The notes beneath the pieces were generated by a model, which saw only the letters and a list, made by a program, of their open reading frames with translations, ran no database searches and had not been told where the DNA came from. Below are positions 1 to 11,709 of a DNA stretch of 64,000 bases, one piece after another. The stretch is from positions 806,001 through 870,000 of the forward strand of contig JAYWVB010000007.1 of the NCBI GenBank assembly GCA_039881045.1, in the 5' to 3' direction. The stretch is from Chaetomium olivaceum (taxonomy: Eukaryota; Ascomycota; Sordariomycetes; Sordariales; Chaetomiaceae). The stretch's first letter is position 1. The number at the start of each line of letters is the position of its first letter. Made by a program: the position numbers and the translations under genes.

Positions 1-931
1 GACGTCGTGGCGGCATCGACGACGAGGTCTCCGAAGGGAGTTTCGTACTTATCAAATGACGTGAGAGCACATCCGCGTAGGTAGTATGTGTGGGAAGGCC
101 CAAGGACGAAGACCCGTTTCGCCGATCTCAAATCGAGGGCCTTGTAAGCCCAGGCCGCGCAAGGCCCGGAGTAAGAGTACCCGGCGTGGCTATCTCGCAT
201 CCTGTATCAACATATCATTCGGTGGATAAAGATCTATGCCCAACTTACGGGGCAATTATCACCCTAGCATTGTCGATCGGCAGCTCGGCACCGTCTAAAG
301 TTGCAGGAACTCGGCCCAGGAAGTCGTCGAGCTGGGGAGAGCTCCTCCGGGTCACCTTCATACCAAGACCCGGCGTGGCTAGCCTCCCTTGTCGTCGCCA
401 TCCTACTTGTGCCACGGTAAAACCAAGTCCCGTATCCTCAACGTTCAGAACAGTAGCCGGGCCCTTGAGAAGCTTGAAGGAAATGGATCTCGAAGTTGAT
501 AGTAAAACGAATGGGGGAGGTCCGGAAGCTGCAGGTGAGGCGGGGTTCCCAGCACACCCACGTTGCCCCGCACACCGGGGGAGCTCCCTGACTGTGACGT
601 CGACCGTCCGAATTTAGTTCCGCATTGTTCGCTGTCTCGCCCTGCATTGCCGTCTCACGTGCCGCCCGAAAAGTATCGCCTTGAATCCTAGTGATGACAT
701 TTGTTGATTGCCAGCAGGAAATGGCCCTTAAAGGGTACCGCAATCCCAAGACAGAACTGAGCTCAAAACACGCATCCCACGCCCGCGCCTTAGGCACGAT
801 TATAAACGCCAACCCCAATACATGAAAAGGTTAACCCGCATCCAAGCCAATAATCCAACCGCCAGGTATCTATCCATTCACAACAACTCCAACCCACACA
901 CAACCTTGATCAGGCATGCAACACACCACAA
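1..931. other. No recognisable gene
   Basis: Open frames exist on both strands (for example 90-617 on + and 438-818 on -) but none shows a known domain, typical splice pattern or fungal protein composition. The right part would be the 3' flank of the neighbouring minus-strand gene. Confidence 0.5.
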
Positions 932-1702
932 CTACCTCCTCGACCACTCGCTCCCGCCCACCCCACCCCTTGGCCCAGCACAAGCCAAACAGCGCCGATG
1001 CTCGCCAAGGTTGCTGATGGAGCAGCTGAAGCAAACAGCTTTCCCGCACGCACCGCAGATGTGATCGTCGGGGCCAGACCCATAACCGTCAACGTCCATC
1101 ATCATATCGCCATCTTCCGCCCCAGCCCCCCAGGCCACAATCCTCGCAATTCGTCGGTGTGTTTCGGAGCGCGGGAGCCGGCGACGGAAGCGACACGGCG
1201 GATGAGGACGGCGAGGATGCGAGCGAGCTCGACGATGTTGAAGGCCCGGGCAAGCTCCAGAAGCTGTGCAGAGAGCGTTGTTGGTTGGTGTGGTAGGTTT
1301 GGGAGGGGATTTTCAGAGACCCGCTGGTGTTCGCGGCCTTGGGCGACTCCGGTGCCGCATATTGAGATTCGTGTGGTCGGCGCTGGGCGGAGAAGAGGGC
1401 ATCTAATGTGCGTTCTAGAAGAGAACGGGTCGAGTGAGCGGCTGCAATTGGGGTGGGCGGGGTTGTTCTATCTGGCCAAACTTACGGTGGACCTCTGTTT
1501 CTGACGGCCTGTTGTCGCGGAAGCGCTTCATTGTGCGGCTGGGCAGATGTGAGGGCGTGGATATCCGTGGAGCAAAGAATCCGCGTCTGGCCGTGTCCAT
1601 CGCCGATACGGCGTCAAAGTTGAAGTTGGTGCTGGCTAGGTTCTCCGTCGATGAGAAAACTAGCCCCATCCCGGAGTCCGATCTCTTGCGCTTGACTACC
1701 AT
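932..1702 (-). CDS. Conserved fungal Cys-rich protein, one apparent frameshift
   Basis: Two exons are visible. Exon 1 (1702-1486) starts MVVKRKRSDS and includes MKRFRDNRPSETEVH; it ends at a GTAAGT donor at 1485. Exon 2 begins after a TTCTAG acceptor near 1407 and continues QRTLDALFSAQRR, then a Ser/Pro-rich middle. The C-terminus carries four CxxC pairs (NCEDC, CGAC, CFSC, CLAC, the last three within about 25 residues), which suggests a double zinc-binding knuckle. This arrangement is familiar from small uncharacterised Sordariomycete proteins; I know no function for it. The reading frame breaks at a run of six C on the plus strand (1126-1131): removing one base joins NCEDC to the frame with the other three CxxC pairs. 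It is divergent from the polymerase kappa gene and shares its upstream region. Confidence 0.7.
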
Positions 1703-2238
1703 CTTGGATCAAAAGTCGAACTGACAAGGCCCCGCGGTGATAATAACTGAGAAGACGAGTAATCGGGAGGTAGGTGGTTTGACAAGTAGACGGCCCGCAA
1801 TGATGTCAATTGATGATATGAAAGACTTAATATCGAGGTCTGAGGTTGCTTGAAGAATAATGAACGCGTGATTAACTGGCTTAACGATATGGAGAGTGAC
1901 AAACAGGACCAAGCTGAGGAGATGGGATAGGATGGAGGGGACCGCGACGCATCAGACGCGAAACAGTAAAGTGCTGGACCGTGCGTACGCGTAGAGTGAG
2001 TGTGGTCTCGCTTGGCATCCTCGTGATTTGGCGTTGTCAGCGTGGGATCCGGAAACGCGCGGAAGGCGCGTCTACCTATTCGTATCGTCTCTTCCATCAA
2101 CAACAAGACTTGAAGGTCTCGCCTATCCGTTAGCGAGTCTCAACGTCATACCTGCGAGTGATGCAGGGCGCTTTGCTGTCATGACCCCTAACCTAACCCG
2201 TCGATCACGACTTGAATACGCGCAAGCAAGCCTCGGAA
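1703..2238. promoter_or_regulatory. Shared divergent upstream region
   Basis: About 536 bp separate the start codons of the minus-strand Cys-rich gene and the plus-strand polymerase kappa gene, so promoters and 5' leaders of both must lie here. I see no specific binding site I would name. Confidence 0.4.
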
Positions 2239-4190
2239 ATGACATCCGAGGCGCAACCACAAGCAGAGCAGCAGCTAGACTCAGAAAGCGAGAAGCAGAT
2301 CGATATCTCGTCAGCCGATCATGCATCGCTGAAGTACTCACTGCTGGGTCCGTCGTTGACGAAGGCCGGTCAGGCCTCAGTTGACCAGTCCAAGGCATGC
2401 TCATCCACCAAGACCATTCGGCGCCAACCCGGGCTAACCGACCGTTTGTCTCCTTTATCATAGGTCTCTGAGATTATCTACAATGCTTCTAAGGGATCCA
2501 AGTTCTTCAACCACGAGGAGACACGGGACAAGTTTCTGACCGCAAAGATCGAAGCCATCCTCGCCAAGAAGCGCAATCTCGAGACGTTGGACCTCGCCCG
2601 GAGCTCCGGGCAGCCGACAACCTGCTTGCTCAACTCGAGCTCGAGCGGGATTTGACGCAGCACATCGTTCACATTGACTGCGATGCTTTCTATGCCGCGG
2701 TAGAGCAGCTAGACCGACCTGAGCTGAAGGAGCTCCCCTTTGCCGTGGGCGGTGGTGTTTTGACAACATGTAACTATGTCGCCCGTAAGTTCGGATGCCG
2801 CAGCGGCATGGCCGGCTTCGTGGCCAAGAAGCTGTGTCCAGAGTTGATCCTTCTCCCGCTCAACTTTGACAAGTATAACGCGAAGGCAGCCGAGGTGCGA
2901 GAGATCTTGGCAGATTATGATCCACGGTTTGAGAGTGCCAGCATCGATGAAGCGTATCTCAACATAACCGAGTATTGTGTCGAACATGAAATGGATCCGG
3001 CCGATGTGGTCTCGAAGCTAAGGAGTGAGGTACACGAAAAGACGCACATCACCGTTTCGGCAGGCATCGCCGCGAACGCCCGCTTGGCTAAGATTTGCTC
3101 CAACATGAACAAACCCAACGGCCAATTCGTCCTGCCCCGTGATCGGAACGCTATCATGGCATTCATGCGCGATCTCTCCTGTCGCCAGGTGAACGGCATT
3201 GGACGGGTGCTAGAGCGAGAACTGGCATCCGTGGGCATCAAGACATGTGGCGACATCTACGCCCACAGACAGTACCTGGACCGGCTTTTTGGCCAAAAGA
3301 CGTACGAGTTTCTTCTCCGCTGCCATCTCGGCCTGGGGCGTACCAATATCCAGCCCGCCGAGGACTACGAGCGCAAGAGCGTCGGCACAGAGAGGACGTT
3401 CCGTGACTTGGGCGACCCTGTCCAGCTGCGCGAAAAGCTGAGACGCACAGCCGAAGAACTAGAGTCAGACATGCGAAAGGCCGAGTGCAAAGGGCGCACA
3501 CTCTGCTTGAAAGTCAAGCTGCACACCTTTGAAGTCCTCACCCGCCAAGTCGTGCCTCCAAAAGCGGTGCATCTGGCCGATGATCTATACAACTACTCGT
3601 TGCCTATGCTCGCAAAACTCGAGCAGGAAATCCCGGGCATTAAATTGCGGCTGATGGGGCTACGATGTACGCAACTCGTCAGTACGAAGAAGCCAGATAC
3701 GAGGGCCTTCTTTGGGTTGAGGCCACAAAGGCCCAAATCTGCCGGATCAGCAGGAGATGGCAGCGGAGCCGGAGTCATACGAGCCGGTGGTGGAGGTGAA
3801 TGGGAAGAGTGGCCTCAAGAAGAAGCCACCGACCCAAAATCTGGTGGAAGCCCAGTGGCGACCAGTCCTCACCGAAAACACGGAAAGGAGATAATGCCCA
3901 ATCCTACAAAAGAGCTGACTTCAACAGTCGAGGAGGGGGAATTCTGGGACTGTCCCGTCTGTGCCAGGCCGCAGCCTGCGGATGAGCGCCAGTTCAACGA
4001 GCATATCGATTTGTGTTTGTCGCGGCAAACCATTCGAGACACCGTCCAGCAGGATTCTGCTGCGCAGCAGCAACAACAACAGCGGCAGCCCGAACGAGGC
4101 ACGCCTGAAGCCCAGAAGACCAGGGAGAAGAAAAGGGGGCGACCATCAGCGCCGCCTGATCCCAGGCAAAAGCGCCTTTGTTTTGGTTAA
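2239..4190 (+). CDS. DNA polymerase kappa (Y-family translesion polymerase)
   Basis: Translesion DNA polymerase of the DinB/kappa branch, acting at stalled replication forks in the nucleus. The ATG at 2239 opens MTSEAQPQAEQ; exon 1 (2239-2394) ends SVDQSK, followed by a 69-nt intron with a GC donor (GCATGC) and an ATCATAG acceptor at 2463. Exon 2 continues VSEIIYNASKGSKFFNHEE, the N-clasp typical of kappa. Catalytic motifs are HIDCDAFYAAVE (about residue 121) and SASIDEAY (about residue 210), then the KPNGQF region and little-finger domain (KSVGTERTF). A C2HC ubiquitin-binding UBZ finger (CPVC...H...C) lies near the C-terminus, then a Gln-rich and basic tail. Intact length would be about 627 residues. 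At 2598-2602 the frame breaks (LAR then a shifted frame); one extra G restores ELRAADNLLAQLELERDLTQ, so an assembly error in a G run is likely. Confidence 0.92.
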
Positions 4191-4549
4191 CAATGTGTTG
4201 GTGGCAGTTCCTAGCTGTCGATTAGGGACCTGATGACTGAATGGCATAATGGTGATATAAACCCTTCCTTAGATCCAGTATTAAAATGCTTGTCTTATTC
4301 ATAATCCCAGTCCCCTCCTTTTTCGCATCCTTATCCCAGACCATAACACCGTTCTAACCCGTCTATACATTTTCCGCCCTGTGTAACCCATTCTCCCATC
4401 CATGTTGCCATGTTCCATTGCGTAAATACCAGTCTACCACCAACACCTTTGCCATTTAAAACACAAACCACCGCTGCAAACAAAACTCTCGCTTTCCTCC
4501 TATTCAAGAGCACCATACCACCACCTCCTACCCGACCAGCACCGCTTAT
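4191..4549. other. 3' flanks of convergent genes
   Basis: The polymerase kappa gene (+) and the Trk pseudogene (-) converge here. No coding signal or repeat is seen. Confidence 0.4.
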
Positions 4550-5867
4550 TTAAACATCGGCGCTAGCTCTACGAGTCGCCATACTCCGCATAATACACTG
4601 GTCCTCCTTCTCCTCCTCCCGATGTAGCTCCTCGCGCGGCAGGTACACGGCACGGTCCAACGCAAGAAGGCCGCGGTGTCGGCCGCGGAGCATGGCGGCG
4701 CACATCACCAGCTTGGAGGCCGGATGCCACGAGCCGCTGAAGCTGTAGTCGGTGCCCGCCGCACCCACGCTGATGCCCACGCAGCCGTACGCCGACACCA
4801 CCTCAGAGATGACGTTGAACACGCTAAAGTGCACCGGGTCCCGCCAGGAACCGGTCCGTGTTGGTCGTTACTATGACGAGGATTACGGGATTATGTTCGC
4901 GTCCAACAGCGACATGCCCGAGATGTTGAACGCAGACGCGCCGTTGAAGATGCCTAGCCACCAGGGGTCGATGCCGTTCTCGAGCGGCGGCCCTGGCAGA
5001 TTGTGGTTGATCCAGGCTCCCAGCGCGAGCCAGCGCGAGCCAGCCGAGGAGATGCCAGAGGACAAAGTACAGAGGCACAGTGACGGAGAGCACTCTGAGG
5101 GCCTGGTATTCGCAGCCGCCCGATGCTCGCGCTCCTCGGTGGTTAGGCCGTGGAACTTGGAGTTCCGCCCGCCCGACTTGTCGGCGAGAAGCTGGTGCAT
5201 GCTGGACTCGTCGTCCTTCTGGTCGGGTTTCGAAACCCCCTCTCTACCATGGTTTCTCCGAATTGATTGGCTCTCCCGGGAGTGGTGCTGGGCGGCCGTA
5301 GAAACCGCGTCGATGGGACTGGGAGCGTCGGCGAAGGCGATGCGGTCGGGACCAGGCGGTTTTTCCCTCGGCACCTCAGCGTCAACGGCAAGGGCGGCTA
5401 CGTCAACACCAGCGGGGTGGCCGGAGCAGTTTCTGTCCAGTCCTGCGGTAAGGTTGTCGTCGAGGCCCATCGGCATGAGAGAAACCGCTGGAGCCCCGGG
5501 TGGTTTGCCCTCCGTGTGGGCTCGGCGCGGACAATGTCCTGGAATCTCTGCTCAAAGACGTGCTTCCGCGCCAAGACAGTTCAGATGGAGACCCATATCG
5601 AACTGCCGAAGTCGATCAGAAGGAACAGCAACGCTTGCTGTCATGTCGTCATCTGGCCGAGGTTGACCGTGTCCAGCCCGGATTCTGCATGGCGCTAACG
5701 ACGAGGAACAAGCTGTCGGTGTAGCTGATGCTCCGAGCAGGGTTAGACGAGCCCAGAAGATATCCGACGAGACGAGGCCGAAACGGCGGAAGGGAGAGCA
5801 GAGACGGCGAAGATGGCAAGACGATGAGGGAAACAAGATGAAGAAAGCAGGACGAAGAAGAGGGCAA
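4550..5867 (-). pseudogene. Decayed Trk-type potassium transporter
   Basis: Fragments of a fungal Trk/Hkt plasma-membrane K+ transporter appear in order on the minus strand but in different frames. They are SISYTDSLFLVVSAMQNPG (first pore-loop region), FEQRFQDIVRAE, NSKFHGLTTEERE, LSVTVPLYFVLWHLLG, LPGPPLENGIDPWWLGIFNG, SAFNISGMSLLDANIIP, then FSVFNVISEVVSAYGCVGIS and MLRGRHRGL near the C-terminus. Lesions: a base lost near 5690; internal stops soon after; a frameshift near 5115; a 10-bp tandem duplication (GCGCGAGCCA twice, near 5028-5047) inside GWLALGAW; and loss of the roughly 200-residue segment normally lying between DANxIP and FNVIxEVVSAYG. Unlike its neighbours this gene has several independent lesions including a large deletion, so I call it a true pseudogene. 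Confidence 0.88.
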
Positions 5868-6648
5868 GATGGAAGCAAGAAGCGTCTGCTTATGATAGGC
5901 GGCGGCCTGACACGGACAGAATCACCGAGAAGCCCGTGCTGTCGCGCGCCTGGCCGGGTGAGAGAGGAGCTTTGTAAATATGTAATGGAAGATGATATCA
6001 GTGAACTGAGTTTGAACTGTTTGTGTCGGTGAGTGCCACCGGGCTGCGGCCCTCAAGCAACAGATGGTCGGATAGATAACGCCACCTGCGCATACGCGCA
6101 GTGTCGATTACACGTCAGTCCACTAGACGGCGCAATAAGTCGCCTATACTTCCACGCTGATAAGCGGTTGCATGGTGGCAGAAAACAAACCGAGCGCGTT
6201 GATCATCCAGACCGCCCTCGCGATGCCGGCATACCAATGTCTACTCCGAATCGGTTCCACGCCCCTTATAGCTCACCCAGTCAACAGAAGCTTCGGCGCC
6301 AAATCCAGATGCATCCATGTGCAGCACGGCGTAAACCATCTACGTTTTTCTCTGTCTATGCCTTTCTTCGTTAGGTGGTAGCGCTACTTGAGGATGCTGA
6401 ACCAGCGTTTCAGCACAAGAAGATGGCGGTTTTGACAAGCGGTGTCGGGGGACGGGAGACTAAACAGCAAACATCCAAGGATGGGGGCGTGGCCGTCGAT
6501 GCATTCCTAACAGCAGTCGCTTAATGCTCTCTATCAACAGCCGCGGCAACGCCACGTTATCCTACAGCGTACCCAAGTGTCTCTTATCAAATTGTCGTGC
6601 CGTACCACATGTCCATTATATACCCCTCCTACCCAGCGCTGAAGCAGC
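5868..6648. other. Intergenic, no gene seen
   Basis: Upstream of the Trk remnant and downstream of the FKBP gene. Short open frames only, without recognisable domains. Confidence 0.4.
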
Positions 6649-7439
6649 TTAGAGCTCGTTGTGCTCCTGGGTATCATCGGTGTCGGCCACCACCGTCTTC
6701 ACCGCCTCGGTGGCCTCGCTCACGGCACTCGCAACCTTCTCGGCCACTTTCTCGCTGGCTGAAGATGCGGGGCTGTCGGTAGCGGACTTGGTGACAATCG
6801 ACTCGGGTTGGGGAACGCCCTCAATCCCCATCATCTCGGTCTCGAAGACTGTCAAGGCAGGAGATGTTAGTAAAATTGGGGGGCAAGGAAAAAGGCCAAA
6901 GTGGGCGCGGAAGACGAGGTCATACCCAGAGTAGACCCGGCAGGAATGGGGCCGATGTTTCCGGTCTCCGTAGCCGTAGCTCGGGGGAATGGTCAAGGTC
7001 CGCTTCTCTCCAATGCACATGTCGAGCAAGCCCTCATCCCAGCTACCTCTTGTCAGCGTACGCCCCCTCAACAATTGAATCTTTGGTTGGGGATGTTACC
7101 CCTTGATCACCATCCCAGACCCCAATTTGAAGCTGAAGGGTGTCCCGCGGTCATAGCCTGGCACGGGTGGTACTAGTCAGCCTCAATTCGGGGGCGGCAG
7201 CCCTGAGTAGGGTAGTAAAGGGGGTCGGCGCACGACTCGGGCGCAGCGGACTTACTCGCATCGAATTTCTCGCCATTGGACTGGAGGGTGCCGCGGTAAT
7301 GGACGTTGATGGTGTCACCCTTCTGGGTCTTCCGCTCGCACTCGACCGGGAGCGTGACATCGATCTTCAGCTCCTCCGAAGCCAGGGTGCCAACAGCAGC
7401 CGAGGCAAGCAGGGAAAGGGACAAAAGGAGGTGTTGCAT
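6649..7439 (-). CDS. ER-resident FKBP-type peptidyl-prolyl isomerase (FKBP22/FKBP2-like)
   Basis: Proline cis-trans isomerase of the secretory pathway. Four exons fit (7439-7256, 7157-7100, 7042-6926, 6848-6649) with good GT-AG borders. A signal peptide (MQHLLLSLSLLASAAVGTLA) is followed by the FKBP fold: GDTINVHYRGTL, then across the first junction KFDASYDRGTPFSF, GSGMVIKGWDEGLLDMCIGE, TIPPSYGYG and VFETEMMGI. An acidic/Ala-rich tail ends in HNEL, a fungal ER-retrieval signal, as known for Neurospora FKBP22. In exon 3 an AAA (plus-strand TTT at 6958-6960) shifts the frame after YGYGDR; with one A fewer the frame reads NIGPIPAGSTL as the family requires, so this is probably a sequencing indel rather than a dead gene. 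The neighbouring Trk pseudogene is on the same strand. Confidence 0.9.
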
Positions 7440-9039
7440 CTTGAAGGAATTGAGGCGAACGGTGAGGCGAGGGTGTACAAGGTCGGGCGAGTTTTGTAAT
7501 GAGATGCTCGGTGAAGGTGATTTTGTTGAATTGCAAGCAGTCGTCTTGGGGAAATGGGCAGTGGGATCCAGCCAGATCATCCAGAAGCCGGGGTCGGGAC
7601 CAAAGCAACGCCCAGCCATGGTGGAGTCGGTCTGCCATCGCTGATGAACACAGGGCGGTTGGGCGGTCCACACAGCGTCCACCGCGCTAGTTCGCCTGCC
7701 GCTGCTGCTTCACAAGCGCGCCGCGCCAAACAGGTACACAACTGCCAAGCTTGTGTGTGAATAGATGCGCGCCCACCTACGCAGAACAAAAGGGAGAAAA
7801 TCGCTGCTTGAAGGGACAACCGAATCGGGAAGCGCCACAGCAATTGCAGTGTGGCTTTCCAAGACTCATTCGGTCGTTACTTCCTATCATAGATCAAACG
7901 GACAGACTCCCCTCAATGTAAGGTACCGTACGGATCCGTACAAACACTTACGCCCGCCAAGCTTTCAGACAGTGGAGGCCCCTAGGAAAGGGTGGACCTT
8001 CATGGTGGGACTGACCTGGCCGTGCCTGGCAAGTCCAAGGTACATGTACATGTACCTGGAGACAAATTCGGCAGCAACAAAACAACGACACTTGGTTTTG
8101 TCGGTCACATCGGTTTCAGTGGCCTTTTGCCCGTCCTGAGGCGACGGGGGCATTGTAGCCTAGATATCAGGGATGATTCGGTGAGTCACGTTCCCAGCCA
8201 CGCAAAAAAGAAACCGGCAAGCTCCAAGCAAAGCAGTTTGGGCTGGACTTTTAAGGCAACAGCAGGCAGAACGCCCATCTTTCGCCAACTCGAATTGCGC
8301 GGCCAAATCAAACGTGCCAATGCGCCAATGGAGCTTGCCAGAGACCAAAGGCTTCGGCGGGTTCCGAAAAGCCTTCCCGGCTCACCGACAAGGTCAATCA
8401 CGCCTCGCAGTAAACAAGGGCTGTGTCGAAGGTCAGCCCTCACGATTCAGGACGCCTTTTGTTTTTTTGCCACCGCACTCATTTCGTTTGGGCAGCACAG
8501 TGGAAAACATGAGGCTCGCCAACCCATGGGTTACCCACTATTCGAAGATTGGGGAGCAAGGCGCAGACATTTTGTCGTTGGGGGTTTGGTGTTGATTGGA
8601 GTTTAGACGCCAAGCAACCTACCTTCCTGGATTGGAACCCCAACCTACGCCACGGTGAAGGTCAAGCCTGAGAAATCGTGACTGCTTACCTGGGCTTTGA
8701 GTCATTCTATCTCTCCACTTTGATGTTTCCTAGCAAGATGAGCGGCGAAGGCACCAGCTGCCTTGGTGTGTGCCTAAGGAGCCCCCGGCAGTGCCCCTGC
8801 TCGGCTCAACAGTGTGTTGATGCGCGCCCCAAGTAGGTAGTTTGTATCAAGCTCCGAACACAAACTCGCATGGCCTTCGACCAGTACCTTATATATGTCC
8901 TCTCCTCTCGCAATGTTATCCTCTTTCCGCATCCACCATCACATCATCTTCTCAGCAGTGAACCAACTTCCTTTGCCATCCGCCATCACTTGACCAAAGC
9001 CACATCTTTACGCAACACACACACACACACGCACGCACA
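7440..9039. other. Long divergent intergenic region
   Basis: 1.6 kb between the FKBP start (-) and the small-protein start (+). Open frames on both strands show no domain. A perfect 20-bp palindrome lies at 8038-8057 and an (AC)n tract at about 9017-9036, just upstream of the next start codon. Confidence 0.4.
8038..8057. repeat. Perfect 20-bp palindrome
   Basis: AGGTACATGTACATGTACCT reads identically on both strands with no spacer. It contains overlapping GTAC and ACATGT cores. It lies in the intergenic region between divergent genes, so it could be a dimeric-factor site or simply a slippage product. Confidence 0.6.
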
Positions 9040-9286
9040 ATGCCTTCCCCATACAACTCCGGTAACCGCCCGGCCAACAAAATCTCCCACCCTCCCCCGT
9101 CCGTTACGGAGACCAAATACCGCTCTGGCAACTCAGGTAAGCACCTCCTTTCCCCGGCCACCGCGGTGCCTTTCCTTCCTTACCAGTCAACTAACAAGTC
9201 CCGCAGACAGCCTCTACAAAACCACCAAGGAGGTACCGCACCTCCGCGGCGGCACCACCGTGGTTTTGCTCCAGACGAAGAAGTGA
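9040..9286 (+). CDS. Small 58-residue protein, spliced
   Basis: ATG at 9040 opens MPSPYNSGNRPANKISH. Exon 1 (9040-9136) ends at a GTAAGC donor. A 70-nt intron has a CTAAC branch-like site and a CGCAG acceptor at 9206. Exon 2 (9207-9286) continues DSLYKTTKEVPHLRGGTTVV and ends LLQTKK-stop. The protein has no signal peptide or membrane segment and is polar with a short hydrophobic end. The good splice signals and uninterrupted frame argue that it is real. The composition resembles small uncharacterised Sordariomycete proteins; no function is assigned. Confidence 0.6.
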
Positions 9287-10235
9287 ACACCGCCGGGCGG
9301 GTCCGGGCTATCTCCAGCCTGCAAGCAAACATGAGCGGCGGCGTGGTGTACTTCATCGGGCATCTTCCTATCTCTGGCGTTGGGTTGGCTGTCTGTTGAG
9401 CATTTACGGTTATACGGGATCACCGGCGGGCTTCTATGGAGCAAAAACCGCCCCCAGCAATGGGTCAATGTGGTCGGGGGCTTGGATTATTTGTGCTTTT
9501 GGGTTAGATGGGGGTTCAATAGCAGTCTTACAACATTTTCTTGGTCGCAGCATGGGCGTACACACCAACAGGTTTCTTCAATAACAACACCGGTTGACAA
9601 CTTGTTTGGAGTCCGAACCTCCCAATTGTGAATGGTGGGACTCTTGCTGGTCTCTTGCCATTCTCACAAACAATGACTAAAGCTCGTGGCATGTCGGTGA
9701 AGTCTGTTCGACTGACTCAGATATTCAAGATCGGGTAGATCGAACCCCACTGTTACAATCGTGGTGGTTCATGCATGCATGTCTGGTGCAGTGCAATGTA
9801 GGATATCCCCGCCCTGATTGATTGGAGGGCCAGAGAGTGTGTACTGTGTCTGGAAGGAGGGGAGATGAGGGGTTGTCGACAGGAGGCCAATTCACGAGAG
9901 TGGGCGAGAACGAGCCAAAGAGAAGATGTGGATGGTTTTTGTATCTCCATGCAGCAGTTTCTGCGTGGTTCCTGCCAATCAACCCCATTGTTTCTCTTGG
10001 GCCCTTGTATCCAATGCTCTGTATGTGGTTTACATTGGTGAATCATGAAGCAAAACAGCTTCTTGAATCACAGATGGAGAATGTCCTGGAAACTAACACA
10101 TTCAAAAGCCGTGCGATCTCGGTAGCTGGGCAAGTACTGGCAGAATATCAGGGAAACCAAAACCCAAGAAACCGATGTGTACTCCATTCGTAAACCCGCC
10201 CGCAAAAGATAAAACCCGGTGCGACGTGATGCCTC
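9287..10235. other. Intergenic, no gene seen
   Basis: Lies between the 58-residue gene (+) and the 3' end of the RPEL gene (-). No open frame has a recognisable domain; likely 3' UTRs of convergent genes. Confidence 0.4.
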
Positions 10236-10759
10236 TCAGGCGCCGCCCTCCCGCTTGGCATATTCCTCCTCAATCGCCTCGGTATATTTATCCTCTGCCG
10301 AGCGTGGGTCATCATGGAGAACGCCGTCTTTCAGCAGCGCCTCCGGGGAGGGCCGATGGGCGATCTTCTCGTTCAGCGAGTCGGCGCGCATGTGCTTCTC
10401 GAGCTGTGCGTACCACAACTCGGTCAGTTGAGTCTGGCCTATGGCGGCACCGACAACAAGGGGTGGTGCAGCCCAGGGCCGTTTGTTACTCACATCTTTC
10501 TGGTGCGCCTGGAGGCCTGGGGCGGCCGTTGACGCAGGGAGAATGTTCTCTGTGTGGCGCGGAGAGGCGCGGTGTCAGCCTTGGGCGCACAATATGGATA
10601 GCTAGAGAATGGCAATGACGACATGCCACATACTGGCAACAAGTTCCTGGCGATCCGGTCGGTGGCTCAGGTGGAACTCGAGCGAGTTCTTCCGCGCCGG
10701 GTTGGGCAGGCCGGTGAAATAGGGCTCGTGTCGACAGGCTTGGTGTTTTCGTCCGCCAT
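10236..10759 (-). CDS. Small RPEL-repeat protein
   Basis: Three exons (10759-10634, 10549-10494, 10403-10236). The start is MADENTKPVDTSP. In the corrected frame come two RPEL-type units: KNSLEFHLSHRPDRQELV, continuing over the first intron as AKNILPASTAAPGLQAHQKD, and then LEKHMRADSLNEKIAHRP with SPEALLKDGVL. RPEL motifs bind monomeric actin in animal proteins; fungal small RPEL proteins are not well characterised, so an actin-linked role is inference. The tail is acidic (TEAIEEEYAKREGGA). Between SPI and the first RPEL the frame is off by one base (about 10711-10723), best explained by a lost base in the ATTTCACC stretch. Divergent from rtc5. Confidence 0.75.
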
Positions 10760-11709
10760 GATGCAATCAATGCTTCAAGTTTCTGTGGTATGTCGGCTGG
10801 TAATAGCGGGGTGGGCGTGTTTGGGAATGGGGAAATGAGAGCAAAGTCGTGAAGCCGGAGCAGAACGAGAGGAGGCGAGCGGGGTGGGCATCAAGCCTTC
10901 TTTGTATTTGGGCACGAGTTAAGGTACCCAAAGACCGAGCAGCACCTCCTCTCCTTGTTTGACATGATGCATCTGCAAGCTCCCTATGGAAAGGGCGGTA
11001 ATAGGCGATAGGTTGGATCACCCCACCCTTCGACGCACACGGCAACCCTGACCCGGCAACAGTGACGCAGCTTGGGCTGAGATCATGGTCTCCGTCGCTG
11101 GGATACCTGCAACTGCCCCGCATTCCACTTACACGCAGAAGGTGCCCCCTCCACCCTCGTTGCCATCCGAGCTGTGGTGATACGTCAGGCTCGCCAGTTC
11201 AATGGATGCGGCACCGGACGGGCCCTTTACTGTGTTGTGCACGAAGTAGCTGGCCCGCCTCACAGAAACATGTCTTGCGCTCGTGTCCTTGCCCTTATTC
11301 TCCCGATATACCCCGGTGGGTGCATGGCTTTCGAAAGCAGGTCTGGGAGCATGGGCTGCCGGGTACATCTGCTGCAGGTTTGCTTTGTTCGTGACGGGAA
11401 TGCTAGAATGGATATCCATGTCCCGAGTTACCGCATCCAAATAAATACCTGAAGTGGTTCTGAAGTGTGTCAGGTGGGGCCGTCTCTGCCGCAACCAAGG
11501 GCAGGCTGGAACCAACCTGGTTCCCTTCTTCGTTTCTATTGTGCCTTCACTTCCAAACATCCATGCTCATTGATGTTGGAAAGCTCTCTCACCTGTGACC
11601 AGAACTCGCAACAATACAGAAATGCCACAGTCCAACTGGCTTCGCTCAAAGTAACCGAATCGCGGCCCGCCCCTCGCTCAATGCCTCCAGGCCGGTCCTG
11701 CTATCCACA
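10760..11709. promoter_or_regulatory. Divergent upstream region of RPEL gene and rtc5
   Basis: 950 bp between two divergent start codons. A 143-residue open frame on the minus strand (11129-11560, starting MFGSEGTIETKKG) has no domain and unclear status. Confidence 0.35.

Noticed and set aside
7992..8606. 204-residue open frame on the plus strand
   Set aside because: No domain, no splice context, and a composition typical of a chance frame in GC-rich intergenic DNA.
11129..11560. 143-residue minus-strand frame starting MFGSEGTIETKKG
   Set aside because: Lies in the divergent promoter region of two real genes and has no recognisable feature; not strong enough to call a gene.
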